Shown: one piece after another, positions 1 to 13,495 of the stretch
Layout of the letters: each line of letters starts with the position of its first letter
Numbering within the stretch: position 1 is the stretch's first letter
Assembly (NCBI GenBank): GCA_032358165.1
Contig: JAALGY010000041.1
Span: forward strand, 1,364,001-1,428,000
Length of the DNA: 64,000 nucleotides
Reading direction: 5' to 3'
From: Diplosphaera chodatii
Lineage: Eukaryota > Chlorophyta > Trebouxiophyceae > Prasiolales > Stichococcaceae
The notes under the pieces: model-generated
The model's input: the letters and a program-made list of their open reading frames with translations, nothing else
Told to the model about the DNA's origin: nothing
Database searches by the model: none
Made by a program: the position numbers and the translations under genes

Positions 1-380
1 TAAGGCTGTCGAACCGAGCAAAGGTCCGTCCAGTGCTGAAAGCTCACCCATTGACCGGCTCCACGCTGTAGGCAGCAGGTGTCATGTTTACCGGGCAGCA
101 TGCACACCAGGCAGGGGCTGATCAGCTGATGCACCTGGGATTGCGACGCCCAATGAGTGCGGAAGACAAGGCTGCTGCATCCGCAGGCGCCTTTAACGCT
201 GCTACGCAGCTGCAGCCGGACTCGAAATCGCTGTGTGCACTGATGCAGTCCAAGTGTTCAGCGCTGGGCTGGCTGCACACAGCATCAGCGTCAGATGCAG
301 CAGCGGGCAGCATTGCTGGTGTGTGGAGCAGCTGCTTGAATGACTTGCAGCAGCAGAATTGTGCAGCGTTGTTGGTGTAA
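1..380 (+). CDS. Possible 3' end of an unidentified gene cut by the left edge
   Basis: Two plus-strand stretches read like protein. Positions 2-78 are open and end at a good donor (AG followed by gtgtca). The stretch of about 111-380 is open and ends with a stop at 378-380; its product is Ala/Ser/Gln-rich with a balanced mix of other residues. I could not find a splice pair that joins the two in phase, so they may be separate or wrong. If real, the gene enters from the left and converges on Elongin C. No family is recognised and no function is offered. Confidence 0.25.
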
Positions 381-531
381 GCTTGGGCACACTGGTCTGC
401 AGCACAGGCCCGCGCTGCGGGTCTGGGTATAGCCAGGTAGTGGTGCCGTGTCCATTACATACGGACGACCTATGTTGCGACGTTAGCAAGAACATGTCCC
501 AGCTCTAGCCGAGTAGCTGCCAATGTGGTCA

Positions 532-1063
532 CTACATGTCTAGATAGTTTGAAGCCATTAGCAGCTCCAGTGCGATCTCAGGCGCTACCTTGAACTCCGG
601 AATGTCCTTGCTGGGCCTGCGGCAGACCACACACATGCCATCCGCGTGTTCCTTTGGCCACCATAAATAAGCTGTGACATGCATCCCTCTTTGGTTCGCA
701 GCTGGTCAGCAAGCATGGCAACTCACGCATTTGCCCAGCGGAGCTTGTAGTAGCAGTACTGACATACACGCTCCAGGATGGGCGTTGAGATCTCCGGGAA
801 GCGGACCTCCCCGAGCTCAGTCTCCGTAAAGCTGCCTGCAACGATACATCATCACTATTATGAGCGCTCTCTCTGAAGCAAGGCCTCTAGATGCAGCATG
901 CGCAGCTGGTCTAAAACTTCGACAAACTTCGACAGCAGGCACGACTTGGCGCACCCTGCGAGCTCAGCATGTTCTTGATGGTTGCGGAGACGCAGGCGGC
1001 CTTGTAGTCCACTATAAACTCGAAGCCCTCCGCACTGATCAGCTTGACGGTCCCCTTCGCCAT
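532..1063 (-). CDS. ELOC: Elongin C (BTB/Skp1-fold adaptor)
   Basis: A three-exon model (955-1063, 727-835, 532-616) with consistent phase gives a 100-residue protein, close to the family length of about 100-112. The start has the family pattern VKLIS..G.EFIV. It is followed by ATIKNMLS, the stretch FTETELGEVRFPEIST, the central VCQYCYYK.RW and the C-terminal APEIALELLMASNYLD. Elongin C is the Skp1-like adaptor that with Elongin B links BC-box proteins to Cul2/Cul5 ligases and also takes part in the Elongin transcription-elongation complex. Internal splice sites are GT-AG with tgcag acceptors. It is transcribed away from DCAF1, with about 1.85 kb between the two starts. The ATG at 1061-1063 is the only one that fits the conserved N-terminus. 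Confidence 0.95.
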
Positions 1064-2913
1064 TCTACTGCTGCCGATGAAGTCACATCGACACCGCCAT
1101 GCGCATGTCTAGGACGCGTCACGCGCCCAACGCCTTCCGCGGCCTGAGATGTGATATGGCCAGAATCTCAGCAGGCCGTAATCGCCAGCAACGAGGATCA
1201 GCTGCCGAGGATTGCACAGATTGCAGTGCTCCAATCCACCCGTGTCAGGCTGCGAAGTGGTCAACGTGTTGCAGACCTGGCTCAAATTTGTACCAAACGA
1301 GTTTGCAATCAAGGCAAATAAACCAAATGCGCCAAGCCGAAAGACGTCAACTGCACGAGTCGAGTCAAGTCACAGTCAGGAATGCTCGGCAAACTGGACA
1401 TCGGGGGCCATGTTGGCAGGGTCAACAAGACAATGTTGGAATAGGGACATGATGTAAGATAATGTACTGCAGCTGCGAGCTGGTTGGCTTATAGGCTGCA
1501 GGCGTGCAGAGGCTCGCTGCATGGCATAGCATCTGGCTCACCTGTAGTTCGCAGACATGATTGCGTTATGATAGCAGCACGAGCGCGCCATGGCCGTTGG
1601 CCAGCCCGGTGAGCCAAGGTAGCCCGAAGGCTGCAAGCACCTGGCAGGCCACACCAGGTGCTGACACCGCGCTGCACGCCGTGACACCCTGCAGGTGGGA
1701 AACGGCGGTATGTGGACCGACCTGCGTGCCGAAGCCCTTGCACAGGCCGACTAGGTTTGCAGTGTGGCGGTTGTGCACCGAGCGGAATAGGCTTGCTTAC
1801 TGTCTTGCCTGCCACCACCGGGGAAGCAATACCCTGCGCTCTCATGCCTAAGAGCTGTTGTGGGAGCGAGTGGATATGTTGCCTTAGCCACGGTCGCAGC
1901 ACCTGCCGCTGCACTTGCCTCCGATGATGCGGTGCCCGAAGCTGGTGCCAGGCCATCTTGATGCACCTTTTCCGTCGATCCCAGGCGTTTTGTGCTATGA
2001 GTGTACCAAACCTGCGGACACAGTGATCATGACAGTCATTGACGGTGAGTTGTCATCAGTACAGACTGTGTCGTCTTGGACCACATCAAGTAAGGAGGAC
2101 GCAATCGGCCGGCTCTGCGGGCGTTCGTTATCATGGAGCTGGCCACGTTGCCTTTTTGCGGCGATACAACGGATCGCGCCGGCGTGTCCGTGACTCAGGT
2201 ATGGTCTGCACCTGTGCTACTGGCTGCATGCTGTAGAAAACCACTTGCTTGTCCCCGGTCTTTCGCTGTCGCAGCACCGGCATGTCTGCGAAACGTTGTT
2301 CAGTCCACGACGGCGCATTAGGAGGCATTTCGCGCGGACTACCGGTTGCCTGAGCCTGTGTCGGCGTCTGAAAGGATTGGCATCGCCAGCCTGTCGCAAC
2401 ATGGGTCGTCGTGCACTGCTCAGTGGACCGCTGACGCTGCAAAGCAGTCTCGATGGACCTTGTAAAGCCACTACGTTGTTCAGCAAGCAGTAAGGCCGCG
2501 TACGACCATCGCAGGTGCTCTTGAGGATCAAGAGCATGCGATCATTCCGATGGTGTTCTCAAGGTCCCCTACCAGGGCGGCTGGGAAGGGATGCCTCCCC
2601 CCACCTGTGCTTCATCTTGAAAGCCTCGCGTCTGCGGCCTTTCAGGATCACTATGTGTTGGCTGCACCGGCGACCAGCCCTTCATCGGCCCTGGATCAAG
2701 TGCATGCATCACATGCAGATGCCCTTTGGCGTAGCTCCGCATTCCCAGCAGGGTTGGCTGAGGCCAAGGCCAGAGCTCACACTCTGCTGCTGCCTTTGAT
2801 ATTTTGACACGAGTATTGCTGGCTTGAGCCGTTCGATCGCTTCCTACATTGATGGCTGAGTGGTGGTGTGCTGGTCGCACATACAAGCACGCATGTGACG
2901 AGTTAGTCTGTCC
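1064..2913. other. Divergent intergenic region between Elongin C and DCAF1
   Basis: About 1.85 kb between two divergently transcribed genes, so it should hold both promoters and 5' UTRs. Several open stretches occur. A minus-strand one at 1109-1312 ends in a WD-repeat-like phrase (DYGLLRFW). Another on the minus strand at 1566-1778 is Ala/Gly/Leu-rich. Plus-strand stretches lie at 1915-2193 and 2133-2321. None has a family signature or could be joined into a phase-consistent gene. An extra small gene or a decayed one is possible here. Confidence 0.4.
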
Positions 2914-5900
2914 ATGTGCACGCAGCGTGTGGACTCGCTGCTGGAGAGGGTGCGGCACGGCGGGGACGCAAAGTCCCGCATCTCCGCGGCGCACCAGCTG
3001 GCCAGGATGCTGGAGGAGGGGGAGGAGGCGTTCAAGCTGGCGGTGGGCGATGCCCCGGGGCGCCCGGCGCAGCGCCCGCACCACCCCGTCGGCAAGCTGC
3101 TGGCGGCGGTGCGGCAGGGCGACGGCGAGGTCCTCGGCAGCGCGCTGCAGGTCGGCCGAGGAGCTCTCTCCGTGTGCGCATGGCTGCCCGTGCAGCGTCG
3201 CTTGATAACCTAGCATTCGGCAGCCCGCGCAGCTGCTGAGCGTCAGATTGGTTCGGTATGACGTGGTGTCCTGCCGCTGCGCAGGGGCTCGTGACGCCGC
3301 GGCCGCCGGGCGAGGGGCCAGAGGGCGACGTGGCGCTGGCGGGCTGCGTCGCGGGGCTGCGGCTGCTGGCGGCCGTGGCGCACGCCGGGCACGAGGTGCT
3401 GAGCGTGCCCCTACGGGGCGTCCACCTGGAGGAGTCCCTTAAAGCCTGGGTGCTGGTCGACGACCACAAGCCGCCAGCCGTCCAGTGAGTGACCGCTCGC
3501 AGCGGTGCCGTACAATGGACGTCCAAGCAGTCTCGGTCAGCAGGCGCTGACTTCTATTCATCCTTTGTCTGCACCTTCAATTCAGCACTCGACTCGTGCA
3601 AGACTCTTCTGCAGGGGTGATGCCCCTCCTACAACGATGAGGTCCTTCCTGCTGGAAGCCCAGGCGACATTTGCAACAGGGGTACTGGCTGCTCTGGTTG
3701 AAGACCAGCAGACATCGCAGGCAGGCACCTGTGTCTGTTGCAGTAACTTTGTTGTCAGCCTGACAACGTCGTCGCTTGGCCATGCACTACAGTCGCAGAA
3801 TGCTGGGCTGACATGCTGGCATCTGAACCGCAGGTCTTTGTGCGGTCCAATGTGCCTGCTAGCCTCGTGCGCTATGCAAAGCGTTGTGCCATCTCACGGA
3901 GTCTCATCGCAGTCGTTCATGCCAGCAGCAGCACTCCACCCGTCAACAATGACAGCAGCACAACAGCCGCCGTGGCGGCGGCAGCCGAGCGATTGCGGGC
4001 GTTGCGGCGCAGCAACGTGGTCCTTGCATTGACATACTTGGGCGATTACCTGGAGTGCCTTGGTCTCTTGCTACATGTGAGTGCGCAACAACATTTTGCT
4101 TGCTGGCACGACGTGCTGGTTGCATGTGCACAAGCTGCGCCAGGGCAAGCCTCCGCCCATCGCACACTCTCAGGCATGAGGCGGCGCTTGCGTTTCCACA
4201 CCAACGGCGGCGGACCAATCTGATGTCCTGCAGGAGCGCACAATCGAGTCGTGCCTCGCGATGCTGGGCAACGACCGGCTGAGTGCGGTGCGGCGGGCGG
4301 AGGTGCTGTGCTGCATGGGCGCCCTGCTGGCACACCGAAGGGTGGCGGAGGCCCTGGCGGATGCGGACCCCGAGCTCCACACCGTGCTGTCCACACACGT
4401 CACCCTGCACACTGCTGGTACGGCAGGTCCTGGCACGAGTTGCAGCGTGCTGTGAGTTCCAGCACCACATTTGCTCGCAGCAGGCACCGGCCGCTCTGCA
4501 CATCACTAGCAAGTTGCAGCGTGAGCGTACCACCACAAGCTTCCCGTCTCGTGCTGCAGATGGATTGTCGCAGATCGTGTTTGCGCTGTCAGCAGCGCCG
4601 CTGACGTTTGAGCGCCTGGCAGCTGGCTGCGCGCCGCAGCTTGCTGCGGCTGTCCTCAAGTTCATGGAGTGTGGCAGCAACAGCGCACGAAAGAACGCCG
4701 TGCTGATTCTCAGCAATGTGCTGCACTTTCCTGTGCTGCTGGCAGCATTTGACGCTCAGGTGAGCCCAAGCAGCGACGGCTCTTACTGTGCAAAGCAAAT
4801 CAGAGCACATGTATGATGACTGACACTACGAGGATGTGATTACTTCTGCTGCTTCAGACGGACAGACACATCGTCACATTTGACTGCGTTGTGTAGGGTG
4901 GGCTGCAGAAGCTGCTTGCTCTGCTGCACACCACCTTGCATGCGCTGCGGCGAGTCGAGGGCAGGGAGGTAAGATCCCTGCTCACTGTCTGCCCTGGATG
5001 CTTTCCATGTGTGCCGTGCAGGTTAGGGTTTGCAGTTCTCTGTTCACGTTGATGCGCATTTCTATAAAGGCAGCCTCGGCTGGGTCGCAGGCACACGGTG
5101 AGCGTCAGCTGGGGTATCACATCGCTGATGCACTCAGTCATTACTTCCGCACACATCTGGTGCTACATGTGACCAGCCTGCAGCGCCGGTTAGCACCAGC
5201 ATCCAGCGCCAAGCAGGTTGGTTGTGCACGGTGTGCAAGTAATAATGAGACCTGTGTCTGCAGTCTCAAATTTGCTCGCTCTGATCTTGGCGCCAGCTTG
5301 CCAGCGATGATGACATTCCTGGACCCACTTTGCAGATGGCTTCGGCCCACAAGCCACTGGACGTGCAGCAGGCAGCGTTCGATCGTACAGTGCATGCACT
5401 AGGCAGCGATCGGCGGCTGGCCGCGGCCTTTGCAGCCGCTCGCTGGCCGATGCTGGACGAGTTTGTGGCACTTGACGGCTCGGCGCTGATGTTGGATCTC
5501 GTGCAGGCCTCGCCTGGCGAGAGGTATGCCTGCATCGCAAAGGACTGGTTTATCTGTTGTAAAGCAGAATAATCTTATCCTCTTATGTGCCGATCAGATT
5601 GCAAGCTCTTCATGACATCCACTCTCCCGTCACGTGAGGCTTAGCATATGGCAGGCAAGAGAATGGTATCTGCTCAGATGCAACACACCATTGTGCAGGT
5701 TCTTCACAGAGATGGCAATGTATGCACTGGATGTGCTGGGGGTGGTGACCCTGGTGCCAAGCACACGCCGCAGCGTCCTGGGCACGCGCGTGCGACGGCA
5801 GCGCCTCGGCATCTCCACGCTGCTGGGCGCTGCTGCCGGCTCCAACTTCCTGGGCAACCCCGAGGTGGGCGTCAGGCCGTCACAGCATTTTTGAGTCAGT

Positions 5901-8900
5901 GTTAACACCTGCATGCGGTGATGTAGCGGGCCTTGTGTCGATTCACAAGCAGCTGGTGTGATGTCCAGGTGATGGCTTCAGCGCTGGTGGTTCTGAGCAA
6001 CTGCCTGCAGCCGCCGCCCGTGCTTGAGGCAGCACTGCCGGCCCCAGCGGCAGTGCGGACTGCTGGACTGACTGCAATTCGGCGTTCCGCACCTCCCCAG
6101 CCTGTGGCGGTGCATATCCTCTTGGTCCAACCACATATCTGTTGCGCTCCTGCTTGACGTTTCTGGACTCGAGGCATGCTGCTGAGGGTAGAGTGCTACA
6201 GTGGACAGAGCCCCATACAAGTCTTTGATTTTGGGTGTTGCAGGAGCGGTCTGGTGCGGATGCACTTCCTGCCCAGCTGGAGGCCACCTTTGCCTTCTGC
6301 CGCCAGGCCATGCGTGTTGCCAATGGCATCAAGGTATGTTGTGTGCATGGGCATGCATAGGCAAATATCAGTGAAGATGGCAGCAAGTCGACAGACCTGG
6401 TGTGAGTGGCTTCACTTCATTCACCCTCCATCATGTGTAGGCACATCTTGTGCAGACTGCCCATGGCAGCTCACAACTTCTCCATTACCCACTCACAGGT
6501 GCTGCTCACGCTGCTGGGCGGGCGGCCCAACAGCGGCGGCGGCACCGGCAGCTTCCACCCCTTCCGCGTGCGGGCGCTCGCGTGCCGCTGCCTCAAGGGC
6601 CTTGCACGTGACCCTGCCATACGGGACATCCTCGCCACCCTGCAGGTGGCGTTTGCTATTGAAATCAGCTCCACTCTTGCCATGAATGGTGTGGCGCAGT
6701 CTCGACATCAGACATCAGGGCAGAGTATGGCTACAAACGTCTTCTGCAGGTACACACGTGTGTGTCGTCTGATGTTTACCAGAGAATGTGCACGGCTGTC
6801 CAGGTGGGGCGCACCCTGGCGGACTCGCTGCACCAGTCGGGAGGCGGCAGCAGCCTACACCGCATGGCAGTGTCGACAGCAGATGCAGGCGCAACGCCGC
6901 CGCCACCGCACGCAACCTGGCACTCGCACTACAACGAGCTGGCGCTGCAGCTCATTGCCTCCACGACCTCGGCAGGTAGCTTGCCATCACCAAAAGAAGG
7001 CCCACCAAGTGCTGTGCACAAGTAAACATCATCGTGCTGCTACAATTGCCATCAATGGCACGACCTGAACCATGCTCAAAGGGGGATACACTTGCAGCAA
7101 GGCATGAACGTAGCATGTGAGTTAGGACTCTGTCGTTTGCATTCGTGCAGGCGACAAGGTGCTGTCAACCACGCTGGCGGTGCTGCCTGGTGGCAGCGGG
7201 GCGCCCGCCAGTGCGCTGCAGGCCTTAGAGCGCGCCGCCGCCGCCGCCGCGACCCCGCTTGCTTACCAGCCAGATGAGCTGCTACAGCTGATCGCGGAGC
7301 ACCTGCGGGCTTCGGGCCTGTCTGCTTCCGCTGACACGCTGACAGGTGTGCAAAGTGAAGAACCAGGTTCTGCCTGTTTCTGCACATCATGCAAGCGCCA
7401 GTATGGGCCATACCTTGGGGCAGCTGATGGCTTCAACTGGTTCGCAGGCGAAGCACGGCTCACGCCATCGCCTTGTAGCTCCGCAGAGGCCGGCAAAGAG
7501 TTTGCAGGTCAGACAGCTCGGGCAGCCAAGTCGCCAGCATCCGCCACATCCCTTCAGCCAGACGCAGCACAGGATGGCACGGCGCCGCCGCCTGCCAAGC
7601 GGCGCAGGCTCAGCATTGCGCCCAAGCTCCAGCAGGCGCTCGCCACGCCTGATTGCAGCCCACGCGGCGGCACGCCAGGCAGCCGGCCCGCTCAAGTGGT
7701 CTCTAAGCCCAGCCAGCTGCAGCCGCCCCTGCAGCTCCCACAGCGCAGCCCTGCAGGAGCCAGTCCAGCGGCAGCGTGTGCTGATGATGCTTCCTGGCTG
7801 TCACGGCTGTCAACGCCAGCGGCGGCTGTGCAGTCAGCAGATGCTGCAGCGGCAGATGCCCCAGCCTCCATCGGCAGCCTGCTGAGCCGCTTGCCAAGGC
7901 GGCAGCGGCACAGCAGTAGTGCCGCGGGCACTTCAGCTAGCCATGCAGCAACAGCCACTATGCCACAGACTTCTGTGGCCTCGGCATCTTGCAGCCCTGC
8001 GTCTGGCCCATCGCCAGCCGACAGCCGGCTGCACAGCATGGTCATGGCCCACCTGCGCGCACAGCACGAGGCCGCCTGTGCGGCAGCCGCCAACCCCGTC
8101 TCCACGCTTGCGCCCATCTCTTTGCTGGAGCCACACGTGCTACCGGAGGTAATGCATGCCTACCCTAATCATGCATGTGAGGCTGCAGCACCTATTGCAG
8201 TCGCACAGTCCAACCCGGCTGGCTTCTTCCACTGGACTCCCAGATGGTACAATGCATGGCATTGCGCGTATTCACAGTGTTGACGGTGCAGCATGGTCTG
8301 ACACTACTCGTTTGTTGGCAGGCAAGCAGGAGGGAGCTCGCCCCAGCCAATGCGGCGGCACGGGTCCTGAGGCGGCAGGCCGTCGGACCGCATGGCGGCT
8401 CGGGCGGCAGGCGTCTGCAGCGCCACCTCATACACTCTAATTACAGGTGCCCGGGCACTCGGTAAACCTGTGGTGTCATGGGCAGCCTGACAATCGCGCG
8501 TGCTTCCATGAATGAAGCCGGACGACCTACCTGGACAAACAGGCCGCTGACTGATGCTGAGACGGGTGTGTGGTCGTACAGGGTTGTGCGCAGCCTGCGC
8601 AACGAGCACCTTTCGGTGTTCAAGTGCGCGGCCTTCGTCGACCAGGGCGAGCTGCTGGCCGTGGGCATGCACTCCGGAGAGGTGCGGCAGCGCTACACTG
8701 TAGCCCTGCTACTGCTGGGCGCTTGCAACGTCACCTGTGCCTTGTGCCGCATGAAGTGCAGCAATGCGTTGTATCACGGGGCTGCCTGGCAAACGTGTGC
8801 TGCAAATGCGTATTTCCGCAGGTGCGGCTGTATGACCTGGCGAGCGGAGAGCTCGCAGGCTGCGGGGTCGACCCCCATGCGGCCCCTGTCAGCCTGCTGC

Positions 8901-11481
8901 ATGCGCGGCCCGGTCCCACCTCCGCCGCCACCCTGCTGCTGTCCTCCTCCCGCCAGGTGCTGCTTGTGTGTTGTGGAAATCTATGCCCCCATTCTCTCCT
9001 GGCAGCAGGTCATGCTTGCACTGACACCTCATCGCAGCAAGCTGCTCGTCCAATGTGACTTAAGGCATTTACTGGACGTGCAGTAGCTCTGATGGCCGGC
9101 TATGCCCTCTGCAGGATGTCAAGCTGTGGGACGCAATGGACCTGTCCAAGCCGCCTGTGCTGACGCTCACTGAATACCGAGCAGGCCATTTCAATGCCAG
9201 CGGCAGCCAGATCGCTGCGTGTACGAGCTATGATAGGTCCGTTTAAGGGGTGTGGCATGTCGATGTTAGCTTTGCACAGACATGACGGTGACACGGCTGT
9301 ACTGCACTCCAAGCATACGCTCACCGGAGCAAGGTTGAAGTCTCAGATGTGTTGTATGCATCATGCAGAGGCGCAGCCGTGTTCGATGCCAACACTGGCA
9401 GTGTGGTCACGCACCTGGCAGACGCAACCGAGACCATTGGCATTGGCGGCGAGCGCGCTCAACGGTATGTTTCCTGCCACGTTTAAGCGAGTGCCAGCTG
9501 TGCACGCTGCGCTGCCCTGGCCTGTTGTCCAGCACAGAGTGCAGCAGGCGCTACAATACTGTGGGTCCACGCGCCGCAGTGCGCACCTGCCTTCACTGAC
9601 TCACCACGACATCGCACTCTTGGTCCACGTGATCGACCGCAATGACCTTCGAGCATTGTCGGCAACAGATGTGCACGCGACTATGCCGTCTACTCGCCCG
9701 CCGATGACTGGATGCTGATGTGGGGCGACCAGCTGTGGGATGTGCGGGCGCCGCGCCTCGTCCACCGCTTCGACTCCTTCACCAGCTTCGCCACCGGATA
9801 CTTCCACCCTGCTGGTAGGCTCATGGTGGTGGTGTGTTCATCACCCTGCGGACCGGTGTTCGTTGTCCAGCACCAGGCCCGTGCCTGTATGCCTGTCGTC
9901 ACCGAGCTCGGCTCACTAGCATGCTGCCTTCACGCCTGTCCAGAGTTGAGGGCGTTGGGTGTCAAGGATCGTTATGCACCTGCAGGACTGGAGGTGCTGA
10001 TCAACAGCGAGGTGTGGGACGTGCGCACCCGGCGGCTGTGCCGCTCCGCGCTCGCGCTGGACGGCGCCACCCCGGTGTTCAACCACGCGTCCTCCGACGT
10101 CATCTACGCCTCGCAGCGCCGCCTGACCGACGACCTGCGTGCGTGCACCCCTGTCAATCCGCTCTTGCTGTCGACTACAGCATGCTGAACGCAGACATGC
10201 GCTCTCACTGATCGAAGTCTTTGCGCCTTGGTAGCGCCCATGGCTGTGTCTGCCATGCAAGCCGCACAGTTCTCACCTCATTGCGCCCCGGCATGTGCAG
10301 ATGTCGAGCTCACAGGACGGCGCACCCGCCACCCGCTGCACACCGCATTCCGCGCCGTCGATGCCCGCGACTATGCTGAGATCGCCACCATTGATGCTGA
10401 TGGGCGTGCCGTGCTCAGGTGCGCAGCACCCATATCTGCCATGGATGTGCAACAGCTCCAGTCACAGTATGTCACGCACATGGCTTCAGCACCCCACGTC
10501 TGCACTCCAAGTGTCCTGATGACGCCTGCACATGCAATCCGCAGCATTGCTGTGGACGCGGGTGACAGCTACCTTGCGGCTGTGACGGCTGATGCCGGTG
10601 AGACAGCGACGTCCGCGGTCCGCATCTACGACATCGGCCGCCACCCTGCCCAGGTATTCCCCCAGCACCCATGCTGCCCAATGCTGCGCATCACCACATG
10701 CAAATGTGGCAGTGTGCCACCAGCATGACAGCTGCCGTCACACAGGTTCCCTGCAGCAGCTGCTGACCAAGCTTTTCAAGACCGGTGGCATTCCACGGCA
10801 GGATGACGACTCAGACAGCGAAGATGCGGCCGATGATGACGACGACTCTGATGGTGCGGATGACGACGAGGAGGACTCGGACGACGATGAAACCTCGGCA
10901 GACACCGTGGAGTTGGGCGACTCAGCTGGTGACGATGCAGGAGAGGGTGCCAGCGACGATGGCGAGGTGCTCAGCGCCGGCGGCGTCTTTTTGGATGCAC
11001 CCATGGACAGTGGATCTGACGGTGAGATGCCGTATGAGATAGAGGCTCCTACGTCCTCACACCAGCTGCATGGTCCAGCTGCATGGTTGCTTGGCTTGCT
11101 CAGTTGAGGCAGCAGCACTGGGCATGGTGTGATGTCTCTGTGACAGTGTGCTTCCGTGCTCAAGGTGACGATGGGAGCAGTGATGGCAGCGACATGTCTG
11201 ACGAGGGGCTGGACGGCATGTCGAATCTCACCTCCGAAGAGGAGGGTTCGATGTATCTCATGGATGGCCAGGTGACCCCTTGTGGCAATCAAACACATCT
11301 GTCTAGCGGCGTGACTGCAAGGAAGCTATGCGCTTCTGCTGGAACATGGGCCAGCACACGTGCTTGGTGTATGTGTCTGCAGGTAATCAGCGATGATGAC
11401 TGGCAAACAGACAGCGAGGATGAGGGCGGGCCGGGTAGGCACGAGGCCCCTCCCGCATGGGCACGCCCTCGGGGGCGCTGA
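2914..11481 (+). CDS. DCAF1: DCAF1 (VprBP), WD40 substrate receptor of CUL4-DDB1 ligase
   Basis: A large multi-exon gene. The N-terminal exons (2914-7000) encode the helical armadillo-like region; marks include SARKNAVLILSNVLHF near 4690, LGYHIADALSHYFRTHL near 5110 and ACRCLKGLARDPAIRDIL near 6590. A LisH motif (ELLQLIAEHLRASGLSASAD) lies at about 7278-7337, followed by a basic/Ser-rich linker. The conserved STLAPISLLEPHVLPE is near 8100. The WD40 domain runs from about 8580 to 10660. It holds two WDxR boxes used for DDB1 docking, LWDVR at 9733-9747 and VWDVR at 10012-10026. A strongly acidic Asp/Glu/Ser tail (10800-11480) ends the protein, as in plant and animal DCAF1. The protein selects substrates for CRL4 ubiquitin ligases in the nucleus. 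The start at 2914 fits the conserved beginning (SLLERVRHGGDAKSRISAAH); an earlier exon is possible. It converges on VMA12 with 258 bp between stops. Confidence 0.93.
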
Positions 11482-11739
11482 TCGCTGGTTCATTGCAATT
11501 GTTGTGCACTGCAGCTAGGATGGGTCAACTTGTGCCTGGCAGAACATGCGGCCAGCAGCTAACAATAACACCGAGGTTGGTGCTTGATAGATAGCTATTC
11601 GGCCATTTAGTATGTAGTTGACTTCATATCCGCTTGTTCTACCGTGGAAACAAGGCTAGTGTACAACTCTAGTGGGATACAAGGCTGGTGTACAGTCTGT
11701 GCTAGAAAACAACTGCTGGCAACGCCCAATAGTGGTTGG

Positions 11740-12692
11740 CTACAGACGTTTCTTCTCTTGCAACGGTGTCATGTTGCCGATCGCAAGCTGGCGTGCATGC
11801 CTGCCAGTGCCTGCCCGTTGCCCCGGTGCCACTCGGCTGTCTGCTGCTTGTTGTGGCACACTGCTATGCTGCTTGCTGGACTCCAGCTCGGGCGAGAAGT
11901 TGGTCCGCAGGATCAGCAGCAGCGTCTCCAGCAGCATGGCGATCGTCAGACCAACCAGGCCGCCCACAAGCCTCTGCAAATGCGGCACCGTATCTGATGC
12001 AAAGGTCAGAAGCCTATGTTCCAAAGGGCCGCAACATCATCATCCTGCAAATGACGCTCTTAGGCCCTGCAACTACACATGTCTGTCTACAGCATGCGTG
12101 CATTGCATAGCTGCATAGATCTAGAGGCAAGGTCCCTCACATAGGTGGGCTTGCCGGTCAGAGCGCCCCCTGCAACATGCCCCATGGCGTAGAAGGTGCC
12201 CATCATGACCAGCAGGTGCAGCCCGAAGGACGCCTGCTGCCGGAATGTCACGAAGCCGCCCTCGGCCCGCTCCCGTGCCTTGTCCTCCTGCGCTCCAGCC
12301 GCGCACAGTTTGCCGTGCCAAGGTGCCACTGTGGCCAGATCCACTGTCCACAGATGGTGCAGAGTCTGGAGATAGAGTGCGACCCGGCCAACTGAGGGTA
12401 TGGCCGCATGCAGGCATCGCAGGCCGCACCGCCTCGGTGACGTCCGCCACCATGCTGGCGTACTGCTTCTCGTCCAGCGCCCTCTGCAGCTGCGCCAGGC
12501 GAGCCTGCAGCTCCGGCGACCGCCGCCGCGGCGGCGGGGCTGCAAGCGCCAGGCCGCCGCCCGCCGCCACCCGGTGCAGCCAGGGCCCGCCGTCCGCGTC
12601 TGGTTGCACGCTCCTGCTCAAGGCACGCAATGCTGACTTGCATGACGTTGCAAACCGTTCGGACTCAGAGAACAAGGTTGTGAGGACACCGC
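11740..12692 (-). CDS. VMA12: VMA12/TMEM199-type V-ATPase assembly factor (5' exon not found)
   Basis: Three exons join in phase: 12430-12692, 12141-12287 and 11740-11973. The first contains LQRALDEKQYASMVADVTEA, matching the family's LxxxLexxqYdxmvkDvt region. The second has EGGFVTFRQQASFGLHLLVM, where the first membrane segment begins. The third has GLVGLTIAMLLETLLLILRT, the second membrane segment. This is the ER-membrane factor that helps assemble the V0 sector of the vacuolar H+-ATPase. No in-frame ATG lies at the 5' end of the first exon shown, which begins after a likely acceptor at 12693-12695, so at least one upstream coding exon is missing. The C-terminal tail after the second membrane segment (about 50 polar residues) is longer than usual. 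Confidence 0.85.
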
Positions 12693-13495
12693 CTGGACGA
12701 TGGCAGTAGGGCGCACCTGATGGATGCGCACAGGCGCTCTAGGACTGTATACGGTACTGCATCCTCTCCTGCCCACTGCGCGGCCATGTGCCTGAGATCC
12801 TGCAGTCAACTGGCGATGTGTTGCAGATGTGCGCTGCATGACAACCAAGGCTCGGTGCATGTTGCTGCTCTCCATGACTTGCCTCATCAAGCTCAGCGTC
12901 ATTTCTAGTGTCACAGAGAAGTGTTCTGGTTGCCGCAGTCTGCCTGATCTTGAGAACCATGCCAACAGCCACTGCACTCGCGCCAAGGACGATCTGCAAG
13001 GGACGTATGGCAATTTCGTCTCTCCACTACATGTGAACGATGCGGTACATGCCGCTGGAACGCAGCAAATGCATCAGTGCACCCAGCTGTCCTGTGCGTA
13101 AGCGTGAACAAAGCTTCGGCGTGTGCCTCTCAGTTCGAGATATGCTGCGTGAGTGACTATTATTGTCTTGCTCGACAACAGCACAGGACGCAACAAGTCA
13201 TGCATCGCTGTGATTGCCAGATCAGCATGATGCTACTTTCATCCATGCAACTTGGACTTTGCGATACGGTTATTGCTTGGTACACACAGGTTCACGTTGA
13301 GCTTTGTGGTGTGACGAGCCGAGTTGGTAAGCACAGGCTGACGGCGTCGGCGTCAACAATCAGCCATCACTTCGAGTTCAAACCTGCAGGATTGGCAACA
13401 TTGCTCAATCACGGTGCTCTGGATCCATAAAGGCAACAAGGCACACGAGCTCAACAATGCTATGCCATTCAGCTTAATGTGATATTGGGCTGCAC
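12693..13495. other. Divergent region between VMA12 and ASH2L
   Basis: About 800 bp expected to contain the unlocated first exon of VMA12 (minus strand), the two promoters and perhaps an upstream ASH2L exon. A minus-strand open stretch at 12739-12999 starts with an ATG and has a hydrophobic N-terminus, but could not be joined convincingly to VMA12. Nothing else is recognised. Confidence 0.4.

Noticed and set aside
13340..13420. tRNA-like TTCAAACC box
   Set aside because: No acceptor stem or anticodon arm could be folded around it.
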